Virus record (IMG/VR): IMGVR_UViG_3300006845_000035
Coordinates: 1 to 27,449 of that record
Reading direction: 5' to 3' (one strand)
Source of the DNA: a virus
DNA: 27,449 nt
Shown piece by piece: positions 6,485 to 13,110 of the stretch. The notes beneath the pieces are model-generated. The model saw only the letters and a program-made list of their open reading frames with translations, was not told the DNA's origin and ran no database searches. Position numbers and translations under genes: made by a program. Every line of letters begins with the position of its first letter. Positions within the stretch are counted from its first letter, which is position 1.

Positions 6485-6672
6485 TGCCCCGCCCCGGCCC
6501 CCGCCGCCCCGTCATCACACTCCGACTCAGCGAGTCCGGCCGCGACTGGGTCGACCAGCGCGCCCACGACGAGGGCCTCACCATCCGCAACGGCGACCCC
6601 AACCGGTCGGAGATGATCCGCCTCGCCCTGGCCTACGCCCAGCGCCACATGCCGGAAGGATGGCGACCGTGA
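6484..6672 (+). CDS. Small ribbon-helix-helix-like DNA-binding protein, 62 aa
   Basis: The ATG shares its first base with the previous stop (TGATG). After a short Pro/Arg-rich leader, VITLRLSESGRDWVDQRAHDEG has the beta-strand plus helix pattern of the ribbon-helix-helix fold. NRSEMIRLALAYAQRHMP matches the second helix, where the N-R/P-S-E-x-I/L signature is common in CopG/Arc/MetJ relatives. Such proteins bind operator dyads as dimers and often regulate their own operons. The two 15-bp dyads just upstream of this two-gene unit make autoregulation attractive, but that link is inference. It is the last gene before the noncoding segment that precedes the terminase genes. Confidence 0.65.
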   Translation: MPRPGPRRPVITLRLSESGRDWVDQRAHDEGLTIRNGDPNRSEMIRLALAYAQRHMPEGWRP

Positions 6673-6943
6673 CTGCTTCGCGGACACAGTCGCTCGGCAC
6701 GCAGGATGACCCGCAACACCCGGCGCGTCCTGACCACCCTCCTTGCACGCCGAGATCTTCGCGGGCTACCGTCTGATTGACTCGGACGTTCTGTCCCCAG
6801 GTTCACCACATTAATGATGCGAGGGCCCTGGCCGGCCCCAATGAAGGGAACCGGCCAGGGCCCTCGCCTGTTCGAGCCAACCGCAACCGGTTGCACCCGG
6901 GTTCCGCGGCCTCACGCATGCGCGCGAGAGAGGTTGCCCGGCC
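6673..6943. other. Noncoding segment between early and packaging genes
   Basis: About 270 bases carry no convincing gene. The segment holds a perfect 17-bp hairpin (6819-6867), a 12-bp perfect palindrome GCAACCGGTTGC (6883-6894), and weak promoter-like hexamers (TTGCAC at 6743-6748, 18 bases, TACCGT at 6767-6772). It lies immediately before the small terminase gene, the usual place for a cos or pac site, but no end sequence can be identified by eye. Confidence 0.5.
6819..6867 (+). terminator. Perfect 17-bp hairpin, probable transcription terminator
   Basis: GCGAGGGCCCTGGCCGG at 6819-6835 is exactly complementary to 6851-6867, with a 15-base loop that could close further through CCC/GGG. No U-tract follows, which is common for actinobacterial terminators. 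It would separate early from late transcripts. A packaging-site role is an alternative because the small terminase gene is next. Confidence 0.7.
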
Positions 6944-7474
6944 GTGGTCCGACCGATCACCGACGAGGACCGGCGGCGGGTTCGCGAACTGCACGCCGCC
7001 GGCAAGGGTCGTAACGCGATCGCCCGCGCGCTGGGCCGCTCCGGCCAGACCATCTCCAAGCTCGCCGACGAACTCGGCCTGTCGTTCGACCGCTCGGCCG
7101 TCGTACGGGCAACCGAGGCAGCGAAAGCGGACGCCGCGGCCAAGCGTGCGGCGCTGATGCACCACTACCTCGACGACGCAGCGAAGCTCCGCCAGCGGAT
7201 CTGGGAAGCCCGGGTCTACTGGGACTGGGGCGGCAAGGACCACGCGTACGACGAGAAGCACGTCGACGAGCCGATCCCGGCCGACCAGCTCAAGCTCATG
7301 CAGGCCTCGGCCATGGCCGCCGACCGCTCGATGAAGCTGGAGCTGCACGACGCGGACAAGGGCGCCGAGGACGGCAAGTCGATGCTCGGCTCGCTGGCCG
7401 CCGGCCTACAGGCCGCGTACGACCAGCTCACTGGCGGAGGCAGCGATGAGCCGTCGCCCGCCGAGGAGGAGTAG
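6944..7474 (+). CDS. Terminase small subunit
   Basis: The 176-aa product opens with a helix-turn-helix (residues 5-45: TDEDRRRVRELHAAGKGRNAIARALGRSGQTIS), typical of small terminase DNA-recognition domains. A helical central region follows (LMHHYLDDAAKLRQRIWEAR) with an acidic C-terminal tail (SDEPSPAEEE). It would recognise the packaging site and present DNA to the large subunit. The GTG has GAGAGAGG at 6926-6933, 10 bases upstream. The large terminase gene starts inside this gene's last 29 bases in another frame. The noncoding stretch just before it is the likely location of its binding site. Confidence 0.82.
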   Translation: MVRPITDEDRRRVRELHAAGKGRNAIARALGRSGQTISKLADELGLSFDRSAVVRATEAAKADAAAKRAALMHHYLDDAAKLRQRIWEARVYWDWGGKDHAYDEKHVDEPIPADQLKLMQASAMAADRSMKLELHDADKGAEDGKSMLGSLAAGLQAAYDQLTGGGSDEPSPAEEE

Positions 7475-8795
7475 CACGCGGGTCACAGAACGGTCTCCGC
7501 AGGTCCGCGCGGCACACCTCGACGCCCTCCTCAAAACGGTCAGCGAGAAGCAGATCAGATCCATCGTCGAGTCTGCGCGGGGACGACTCTCGATCTGGGC
7601 CGGCGCCGTGCGATCCGGCAAGACGATCGCCAGCCTGCTGGCGTTCCTGATCGCTCTGTCGGCGGCGCCTAACCACGGCCTCGTGGTGATCGTCGGAAAG
7701 ACGCTACAGACGATCGAGCGCAACCTCGTAGAGCCTCTCCAGGACTTCGCCCTGTTCGGCCCGCTGGCGCGGCTCGTGCACCACACCACCGGCGCCAACA
7801 CTGCGGTGATCCTCGGCCGCACGGTGCACCTGATCGGTGCTAACGACGTCAAGGCCGAGTCGAAGATCCGCGGCATGACGGCGTGCCTGGCCTACGTCGA
7901 CGAGGCCACCGTCATCCCCGAGTCGGTATGGCGGATGCTGCTGTCGCGGCTGTCCGTCCCCGGCGCCCGACTGCTCGCCACCACCAACCCCGACGGGCCG
8001 GCGCACTGGCTGCGACGGGACTTCCTGCTCCGCGCCGGCGAGCTGGACCTGATGTCGTGGCAGTTCACGCTCGACGACAACCCCGCGCTTGACCCGGCGT
8101 ACGTGCGCGCGCTGCGGGCCGAGTACGTCGGGCTGTGGCACCGCCGGTTCATCCTCGGCGAGTGGTGTCTCGCCGAGGGCGCCGTGTACGAGGCGTGGGA
8201 CCCCGACCGCATGGTCGTCACCGACCTGCCCGCCATCGTCCGCTGGCTGGCGTTGGGCATCGACCACGGCAGCACCAACCCGTTCGCCGCGCTGCTGCTC
8301 GGGCTCGGCGCCGACCACCGGCTCTACCTCACCCACGAGTGGCGCTGGGACTCCAAGCACCGGCGCCGGTCGCTCAGCGACGTCGAGTACAGCCGCGAGC
8401 TGCGGTCCTGGCTGACCAACCTCGAGGTGCCCGGCGCTCCGGGCCTGCGCGGCATACACCCCGAATACGTCGTCGTAGACCCGTCGGCCAAGCCGTTCCG
8501 GGTCCAGCTCCACCACGACGGCTGGTCCCCACACCTGGCCGACAACAACGTGCTCGGCCGCATCCGGCTCTTGTCGTCGCTAATGGCCGCCGACAAGTTC
8601 CGCGTGCACCAGCGGTGCCCCGGCTGGATCAACGAGGCCCCGGGCTACTCCTGGGACCCCGACAAGGCCGCCAAAGGCGAAGACGCCCCGATCAAGAGCG
8701 ACGACCACTCCCTCGACGGCAGCGGCTACGCCGTCTACACCACCCGGGCCCTGTGGCGACCCCTCGTCCAACTACACCTGGAGCTGGCAGCATGA
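7446..8795 (+). CDS. Terminase large subunit (PBSX/SPP1-type)
   Basis: The 449-aa protein has the two-domain packaging motor plan. ATPase: Walker A GAVRSGKT at residues 53-60, Walker B LAYVDEA at 148-154, coupling motif ATTNPDGP at 179-186. RNase H-like nuclease: acidic residues in GIDHGSTN (D273), VVVDPSAK (D345) and SDDHSLDG (D419/D420/D424). It translocates DNA into the prohead and cuts it. The ATG at 7446 has GGAGG at 7436-7440. The final ATGA overlap links it to the following small gene. Length is normal for the family, and no key residue appears to be missing. Confidence 0.95.
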   Translation: MSRRPPRRSSTRVTERSPQVRAAHLDALLKTVSEKQIRSIVESARGRLSIWAGAVRSGKTIASLLAFLIALSAAPNHGLVVIVGKTLQTIERNLVEPLQDFALFGPLARLVHHTTGANTAVILGRTVHLIGANDVKAESKIRGMTACLAYVDEATVIPESVWRMLLSRLSVPGARLLATTNPDGPAHWLRRDFLLRAGELDLMSWQFTLDDNPALDPAYVRALRAEYVGLWHRRFILGEWCLAEGAVYEAWDPDRMVVTDLPAIVRWLALGIDHGSTNPFAALLLGLGADHRLYLTHEWRWDSKHRRRSLSDVEYSRELRSWLTNLEVPGAPGLRGIHPEYVVVDPSAKPFRVQLHHDGWSPHLADNNVLGRIRLLSSLMAADKFRVHQRCPGWINEAPGYSWDPDKAAKGEDAPIKSDDHSLDGSGYAVYTTRALWRPLVQLHLELAA

Positions 8796-9040
8796 CGGAC
8801 CCCCGCCGCTTCTACCTCCACCGCACGCGCGACATCACCGGCGCGTCCGGAACCGGCAGGGTGGCCGACGGCGTGCTGTGGACCGACGGCTCCGCATCCG
8901 TGCGCTGGCGCGGCGAACACGGCTCGGTGGTCCACTGGGACCGACTCGAGTCCGCCGAGCGCGTCCACGGCCACAACGGCGCCACCATGCTCGTGTGGCT
9001 GGACGAGGCCGCTTCGTCAGCCTCCGGCGCCGGAGGCTGA
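8792..9040 (+). CDS. Small hypothetical protein between terminase and portal, 82 aa
   Basis: The ATG overlaps the terminase stop (ATGA). The protein looks all-beta (RRFYLHRTRDITGASGTGRVADGVLW, SVRWRGEHGSVVHWDRLESAERVHGH), suggesting a small barrel-like fold. I recognise no family. Its last codons form the left arm of a 30-bp perfect palindrome whose right arm contains the portal gene's ribosome binding site. Translating this gene would therefore open that hairpin, and its reading may control portal synthesis. Confidence 0.65.
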   Translation: MTDPRRFYLHRTRDITGASGTGRVADGVLWTDGSASVRWRGEHGSVVHWDRLESAERVHGHNGATMLVWLDEAASSASGAGG

Positions 9041-9043
9041 CGA
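9014..9043. promoter_or_regulatory. 30-bp perfect palindrome burying the portal ribosome binding site
   Basis: The arm TCGTCAGCCTCCGGC (9014-9028) is exactly complementary to 9029-9043, and the portal GTG begins at 9044. GGAGG at 9032-9036 sits in the right arm, paired with CCTCC of the left arm. In mRNA this hairpin would hide the Shine-Dalgarno sequence unless ribosomes translating the upstream gene melt it. A terminator or attenuator role is also possible. Confidence 0.65.
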
Positions 9044-10612
9044 GTGCCGTCGATGCCCCTGCCTGACGGCGACCAGCCCTGGCCGCCGAAGCACCTCGCG
9101 CCCGTCTACAGCCAGATCGCGACCTGGGCGGCGTGGTACTCCGGCGACCCGGAAGCCCTGGCCGCGATCTACGGCGGCAGCCAGGGCTACGACTCGACGG
9201 GGTTCTTCGCGTCCGAGCGGGGCGGCTGGCGCGGCGCGGTCGGACGGGCGATCGAGCGGTGGTTCTGGGGCACCCGCCTATCACAGGGTGAGCAGCGCAC
9301 CAAGCTACACCTCCCCGCCGCCAGCGACATCGCCAGCACCTCCGCCGACCTGCTGTTCAGCGAGGCCCCGACGCTGACCGTTGAGGACAAGGCCACTCAG
9401 GCCCGCCTCGCCGAGCTCGCCGGCGACGGCATGCAGGCCGCCCTACTGGAGGCCGCCGAGATCGCCGCCGGCCTCGGCTCCGTGTACCTGCGCACCGTGT
9501 GGGACACCGAGGCCCGACCTGACGGCCCGTGGCTCACCGGCGTCCACCCCGACGCCGTGGTGCCGGAGTGGTCCTGGGGCGAGCTGGCCGCGGCCACCCT
9601 GTGGCGGGTGCTGCGCGACGACGGCCGCACTGTGGTGCGGCACCTGGAGCGCCACAACCCCGGCCGCATCACCCACGGCGTCTACGAGGGCACCCCGGAG
9701 AAGCTCGGCCGGCCGGCGCCGCTCACGGAGTACCCGGAGACCGCCAGCATCGACGGCCTGTCCGACGGCAACGTGGTCGAGACCGGCGTCCCCAAGCTCT
9801 TGATCGAGTACGTGCCGAACATCAAGCCTAACCGCCTGTGGCGCAACGTCCCCACTGCGGCGCCGTTCGGGAGGGCTGACATCGCCGGCACCGAGCCGCT
9901 GATGGACGCGCTCGACGAGGCGTGGACATCGTGGATGCGCGACCTGCGGCTGGCCAAGGCGCGACTGGTCGTGCCCCGCGCCTATCTCCAGTCCAACGGG
10001 CCCGGCCGCGGCGCTGGCTTCGACGTGGACAAGGAGCTGTACGAGGCGCTGGACATGCTGCCCGGTGACGACACGGGCGCACAGATCACCCTGGTGCAGT
10101 TCGCGATCCGGGTGGAGGAGCACGCCAAGACCGTCGAGGCGCTCTGGTCCAGCATCGTCCGGGCGTGCGGCTACAGCGTCCAGACCTTCGGCGAGCTCGG
10201 CGACGCGGGCGCCGGTGTGACCGCCACAGAGATCCGCGCCCGCCAGCGCCGCAGTTTCATGACGGCTGGTAAGAAGGTCCGCTACTGGCGGCCGCGGCTG
10301 GCGTCGAGCATCGAGACCCTGCTGATGGTCGACGCCGCGGTGTTCGGCAGCCGGATCACCCCGGTCCGGCCACAGGTCGAGTTCGGCGACAGCATCGCGG
10401 AGGACCCGCGCACCACGGCTGAGACCCTGTCGCTGCTGGAGACCGCCCGCGCGATCTCCACCGAGATGAAGGTCCGGGCCCAGCACCCGGACTGGGAGGG
10501 ACCGGAGGTCGCCGCAGAGGTAGCCCGGATCAAGGCCGAGCAGGCCATGAGCGAGCTGACCGACCCCGCCACCTTCCGCGGCAACCCGCCAGCCGACCCC
10601 GCCGAGGAGTAG
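9044..10612 (+). CDS. Portal protein (SPP1 gp6-like)
   Basis: The 522-aa protein follows the terminase gene and has portal-like features. The N-terminal part has PVYSQIATWAAWYSGD. An early core region includes KLHLPAASDIASTSADLLFSEAP, a signature-like stretch of SPP1-type portals. The wing contains VHPDAVVPEWSWGE, and the stem/crown region carries ATEIRARQRRSFMTAGKKVRYWRP. The C-terminus has a helical, acidic run typical of the clip/crown. A dodecameric ring of this protein would form the DNA channel at one vertex and bind the terminase. The GTG start is decided by GGAGG at 9032-9036. GAGGAG at 10604-10609 serves the next gene. Confidence 0.9.
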   Translation: MPSMPLPDGDQPWPPKHLAPVYSQIATWAAWYSGDPEALAAIYGGSQGYDSTGFFASERGGWRGAVGRAIERWFWGTRLSQGEQRTKLHLPAASDIASTSADLLFSEAPTLTVEDKATQARLAELAGDGMQAALLEAAEIAAGLGSVYLRTVWDTEARPDGPWLTGVHPDAVVPEWSWGELAAATLWRVLRDDGRTVVRHLERHNPGRITHGVYEGTPEKLGRPAPLTEYPETASIDGLSDGNVVETGVPKLLIEYVPNIKPNRLWRNVPTAAPFGRADIAGTEPLMDALDEAWTSWMRDLRLAKARLVVPRAYLQSNGPGRGAGFDVDKELYEALDMLPGDDTGAQITLVQFAIRVEEHAKTVEALWSSIVRACGYSVQTFGELGDAGAGVTATEIRARQRRSFMTAGKKVRYWRPRLASSIETLLMVDAAVFGSRITPVRPQVEFGDSIAEDPRTTAETLSLLETARAISTEMKVRAQHPDWEGPEVAAEVARIKAEQAMSELTDPATFRGNPPADPAEE

Positions 10613-10616
10613 CAGC

Positions 10617-10898
10617 GTGAGGATCTCCAGCATCACCGACCCCGCTGTCTGGCCCCACGTCCGCGCGGTGCTCCTCACTGACCACCAGTGGTACGAGCTG
10701 ATCACCGGTGAGGTCCTGCACGTTGACGACCTCACCGGTGAGGTCGTCATAGCCGCGGCCGCCGGCTCCGTGATCACCACGCTGGCGGCCATCGCGGCCG
10801 TGCGCGTGGACACCGACCAGGCTCGGCGCATCGTCGAGGAGACATCCGCCCGCCGCCGCGCCGAGCGGATGGGTGACGCCGCGCCCGATGCCCGCTGA
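10617..10898 (+). CDS. Small hypothetical head-region protein, 93 aa
   Basis: The GTG has GAGGAG at 10604-10609, 7 bases upstream. The N-terminal half repeats a short motif (ITGEVLHVDDLTGEVV), reflecting a DNA duplication around ACCGGTGAGGT. The middle is hydrophobic (IAAAAGSVITTLAAIAAV) and could be a membrane segment or a buried helix; the C-terminus is basic (SARRRRAERM). No family is recognised. A 26-bp perfect palindrome lies within the gene at 10724-10749. The gene overlaps the start of the MuF-like gene, so the two are probably translated together. Confidence 0.6.
   Translation: MRISSITDPAVWPHVRAVLLTDHQWYELITGEVLHVDDLTGEVVIAAAAGSVITTLAAIAAVRVDTDQARRIVEETSARRRAERMGDAAPDAR
10724..10749. 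repeat. 26-bp perfect palindrome within a coding sequence
   Basis: The arm TGACGACCTCACC (10724-10736) is exactly complementary to 10737-10749. Part of it (CACCGGTGAGGTC) repeats an element about 30 bases upstream (TCACCGGTGAGGTC). It could form a cruciform or an mRNA hairpin, or bind a dimeric protein. Its outer TGACG/CGTCA bases resemble the iteron arms, but the centre differs. Confidence 0.55.
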
Positions 10899-12015
10899 CC
10901 GCACCCTCGCTGAGGGTCTGGCGATCGAGCTGGTGCAGCTGTACGAGGACCTCGCTACCCGCCTGGCCGTCGACATCGCCCGCCGCCTGCGCGACGGCAT
11001 GACCCTGCCGGACTGGGCACAGCGCAAGCACGCCGCCGTCCACCAGCTCCAGCGCGCCGCCCAGCGGATGCTCGCCGCTCTCGACGCCGACATCCTCACG
11101 GATCGGGTAGAGCAGGCCATCGGCCAGGCGTATGCCCGCGGCGGCGCTGCGGCGGTCGCTGAGCTGGCCAAGCTCGGCCGGCTCAGCGACCGCGACCAGG
11201 CCATCCTCCGCGAGGGTGTGCCGCAGCTCGGCGCCATCCAGCGCATGGTGTTCAGCCTCGTCTCGACGTTGCGGGGCACGCACCTGCGCATCCTGCGCTG
11301 GGACCTGGACGTCTACCGCGAGGTCATCGCCCGCACCGTGCTGACCGGCACGCTCGTCGGCCACGAGACCCGGCTGAGGACCGCGCAGCGCGCCTGGGAG
11401 CGGCTGCTCTCCCGCGGAGTCACCGGCTTCGTGGACAAGTCCGGTCGCGCGTGGGAGCTGGCGTCGTACGTCGAGTTGGCCACCCGCACCGGCACCGCGC
11501 AAGCGGCCGTCGAGGGCCACCTCGACCGGCTCCGGGACGTCGGCGTCGGCCTGGTGATTGTCTCGGACGCGCCGCAGGAGTGCGAGCTGTGCCGGCCGTG
11601 GGAAGGCCAGGTACTCACCCGCTCCGGGCCAGCCGGCCGGCGCACCGTACAGGCGCAGCACGCCACCGAGGACCGCACCGTCAACGTGCAGGTGCGCGGG
11701 ACGGTCTCCGAAGCCATCGCCGCCGGCCTGCTACACCCGAACTGCCGGCACTCGCTGTCCGCCTACCTGCCGGGCGTGACCCGCATTCCAACCCACACCG
11801 CGGACCCGGACGGCGACGAGGCGCGGCAGCACCTGCGCAAGCTGGAGCGCCGACTGCGGCGGGCCAAGCTCCAGGCCGCGGCCGTGATCGACCCCGCCCG
11901 ACAGAGCGCGCTCAACGCCCGGGTGCGCGCCATCCAGGGCCAGATCCGCGACCACGTCGACGAGACCGGCCTGATCCGCCAGCGCCACCGCGAGCGGATC
12001 GGAGTAGCGCGATGA
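10873..12015 (+). CDS. MuF-like minor head protein (phage minor capsid protein 2 type)
   Basis: The long helical N-terminal region (about 1-220) is followed by a compact Cys/His domain: ECELCRPWEGQVL (C237, C240, W243) and LHPNCRHSLSAYLPG (288-300). This C-x2-C-x2-W ... HPNCRH pattern marks SPP1 gp7/Mu F-like minor head proteins, which bind the portal and are carried in the head. The C-terminus is a basic coiled-coil-like helix (HLRKLERRLRRAKLQAA). A GTG at 10873 and an ATG at 10888 are both possible starts; both overlap the previous gene and neither has a strong ribosome binding site. It lies between portal and scaffold, the expected place. The ATGA overlap at the end leads to the next small gene. 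Confidence 0.85.
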   Translation: MTPRPMPADRTLAEGLAIELVQLYEDLATRLAVDIARRLRDGMTLPDWAQRKHAAVHQLQRAAQRMLAALDADILTDRVEQAIGQAYARGGAAAVAELAKLGRLSDRDQAILREGVPQLGAIQRMVFSLVSTLRGTHLRILRWDLDVYREVIARTVLTGTLVGHETRLRTAQRAWERLLSRGVTGFVDKSGRAWELASYVELATRTGTAQAAVEGHLDRLRDVGVGLVIVSDAPQECELCRPWEGQVLTRSGPAGRRTVQAQHATEDRTVNVQVRGTVSEAIAAGLLHPNCRHSLSAYLPGVTRIPTHTADPDGDEARQHLRKLERRLRRAKLQAAAVIDPARQSALNARVRAIQGQIRDHVDETGLIRQRHRERIGVAR

Positions 12016-12329
12016 CGGACGGGCCGTACGAGCGTCTCGACTGGGACGAAGGCGAGAGCATCGGCATCGGCCACGGCGTGACCATCCGGTACGTGCAGTG
12101 GCGCGGTCACAACCCGGCCGGTCTCATCGAAGAGCACGACCGCCCAGACAACGGCCGCCGCTGCCTCGGCACCGTGCTGTTCGACCTACCTGGCATCCGC
12201 GAGGCGTTCCCAAAGCGCCACGTGTGGCAGGTACAGAGCCTCGACCCGCTGACCTTGACGCCGTCGCTGGCGTGCTCGGCGTGCGGTCACCACGGCTTCA
12301 TCCGCGCCGGCCAGTGGGTGCCGGTCTGA
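12012..12329 (+). CDS. Small hypothetical protein with C-terminal CxxC knuckle, 105 aa
   Basis: The ATG overlaps the MuF-like stop (ATGA). The protein is beta-rich (GVTIRYVQWRGHNPAGLIEEH, RRCLGTVLFDLPG), then PLTLTPSLACSACGHHGFIRAGQWVPV. The CSACGHHGFIRxGxW ending looks like one half of a zinc ribbon and recurs in small actinophage proteins, but the family is not certain. It ends the first packaging/head block: about 120 noncoding bases with two hairpins follow. Coding is supported by the overlap and by high third-position GC. Confidence 0.65.
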   Translation: MTDGPYERLDWDEGESIGIGHGVTIRYVQWRGHNPAGLIEEHDRPDNGRRCLGTVLFDLPGIREAFPKRHVWQVQSLDPLTLTPSLACSACGHHGFIRAGQWVPV

Positions 12330-12335
12330 CAGCTT

Positions 12336-12384
12336 CCCGCCACGTGGCGGGTCGATCCCTCCTCCTGCCGCCAGGCGCGGCAGG
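12336..12384 (+). terminator. Tandem hairpins between the MuF-like block and the scaffold gene
   Basis: CCCGCCACGTGGCGGG (12336-12351) is a perfect 16-bp palindrome. CCTGCCGC/GCGGCAGG (12364-12371 and 12377-12384) is an 8-bp stem with a 5-base loop. They lie in a 119-base gap that has no gene. No U-tract follows either, so partial termination, or RNA processing that sets scaffold/capsid mRNA level, are the likely roles. Confidence 0.5.
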
Positions 12385-12448
12385 CCGCACCACCCCAACC
12401 CCAGGCCGGCCAGGTGCCGACCTCCGACGCGTCCCCAGGAGGGCCGCA

Positions 12449-13096
12449 GTGTCCCAGCCCATCCCGACGCCGGCAGCCCCGCCAGCCGACCCCGCCGCCG
12501 CCCCACCAGCCGCGGCCCCGCAGCCGCCAGCGGCCCCACCCGCGCCGGCCGTCGCTCCGCCCGCGCCGCCCGCGGCGCCTCCGGCTGCACCGCAGTACGT
12601 GCCCCCACCAGCTCCGTACGCGCCACCGGCGCCGCCACCGGCTGTCGAGCCGGTCGACGACGGCTCCCGGGACATCTCCCGGCTGCCGCAGTGGGCGCAG
12701 AAGGACATCGCGGACCTGCGCGCCGAGAACGCCAGCCGGCGCGTTGCGGCCCGCACCGCGGTCGTCATGCAGCATGCGTTCGCCGCGGCGCCGACCCTCG
12801 GCGTCAACGGTCACGCACTGCTCGGCAGCACGGCATTCCAGTCAGCCGCCGCTCAGCTCGACCCAACGGCCGCCGACTTCGGCCAGCAGCTTGCCGCGAA
12901 GATCCAGGAGACCCTCGCGGCGAACGCCTGGATGACCGCCCAGCTGGCGGCGCCGACGCCACCGGCGAGGGCGGGCGGGGAGTTCTCGGGCGGACCCGGC
13001 GCGGGGGCGCCCATCACCGAAGACCAGCTGGCCAAGATGTCGCCCGCCGAGACGGCGAAGGCGTACGCCGAGGGCCGGCTCTCCCACCTCATGTGA
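12449..13096 (+). CDS. Capsid scaffold protein
   Basis: The 215-aa protein begins with about 70 residues made almost entirely of Pro and Ala, then a helical region (DISRLPQWAQKDIADLRAENASRRVAARTAV), a middle segment (AAPTLGVNGHALLGSTAFQSAAAQLDP), and a small C-terminal helical motif (ITEDQLAKMSPAETAKAYAEGRLSHLM). The last part resembles the capsid-binding ends of phage scaffolds. A position directly before the major capsid gene supports this. It would guide coat assembly and then leave or be degraded; no protease gene was recognised nearby. The GTG at 12449 has AGGAGGG at 12437-12443. The open frame extends upstream, but that part overlaps the hairpins and the previous gene. Confidence 0.82.
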   Translation: MSQPIPTPAAPPADPAAAPPAAAPQPPAAPPAPAVAPPAPPAAPPAAPQYVPPPAPYAPPAPPPAVEPVDDGSRDISRLPQWAQKDIADLRAENASRRVAARTAVVMQHAFAAAPTLGVNGHALLGSTAFQSAAAQLDPTAADFGQQLAAKIQETLAANAWMTAQLAAPTPPARAGGEFSGGPGAGAPITEDQLAKMSPAETAKAYAEGRLSHLM

Positions 13097-13110
13097 CCTG
13101 AGAGGACCCC

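Noticed and set aside
6669-6776. Possible 35-aa frame (GTG overlapping the stop of the 62-aa gene)
   Set aside because: Composition is Pro/Arg/Ser-rich with no family or ribosome binding site of note, and many codons do not match the genome's third-position preference.
6868-6900. tRNA T-arm-like sequence (TTCGAGCC) that could be an attachment-site core
   Set aside because: The flanking bases do not form a T-stem and no other tRNA arms are present. There is no integrase in the window.
9443-10831. Long minus-strand frame opposite the portal gene
   Set aside because: It is a shadow of the portal gene, with no ribosome binding site or recognisable motif.
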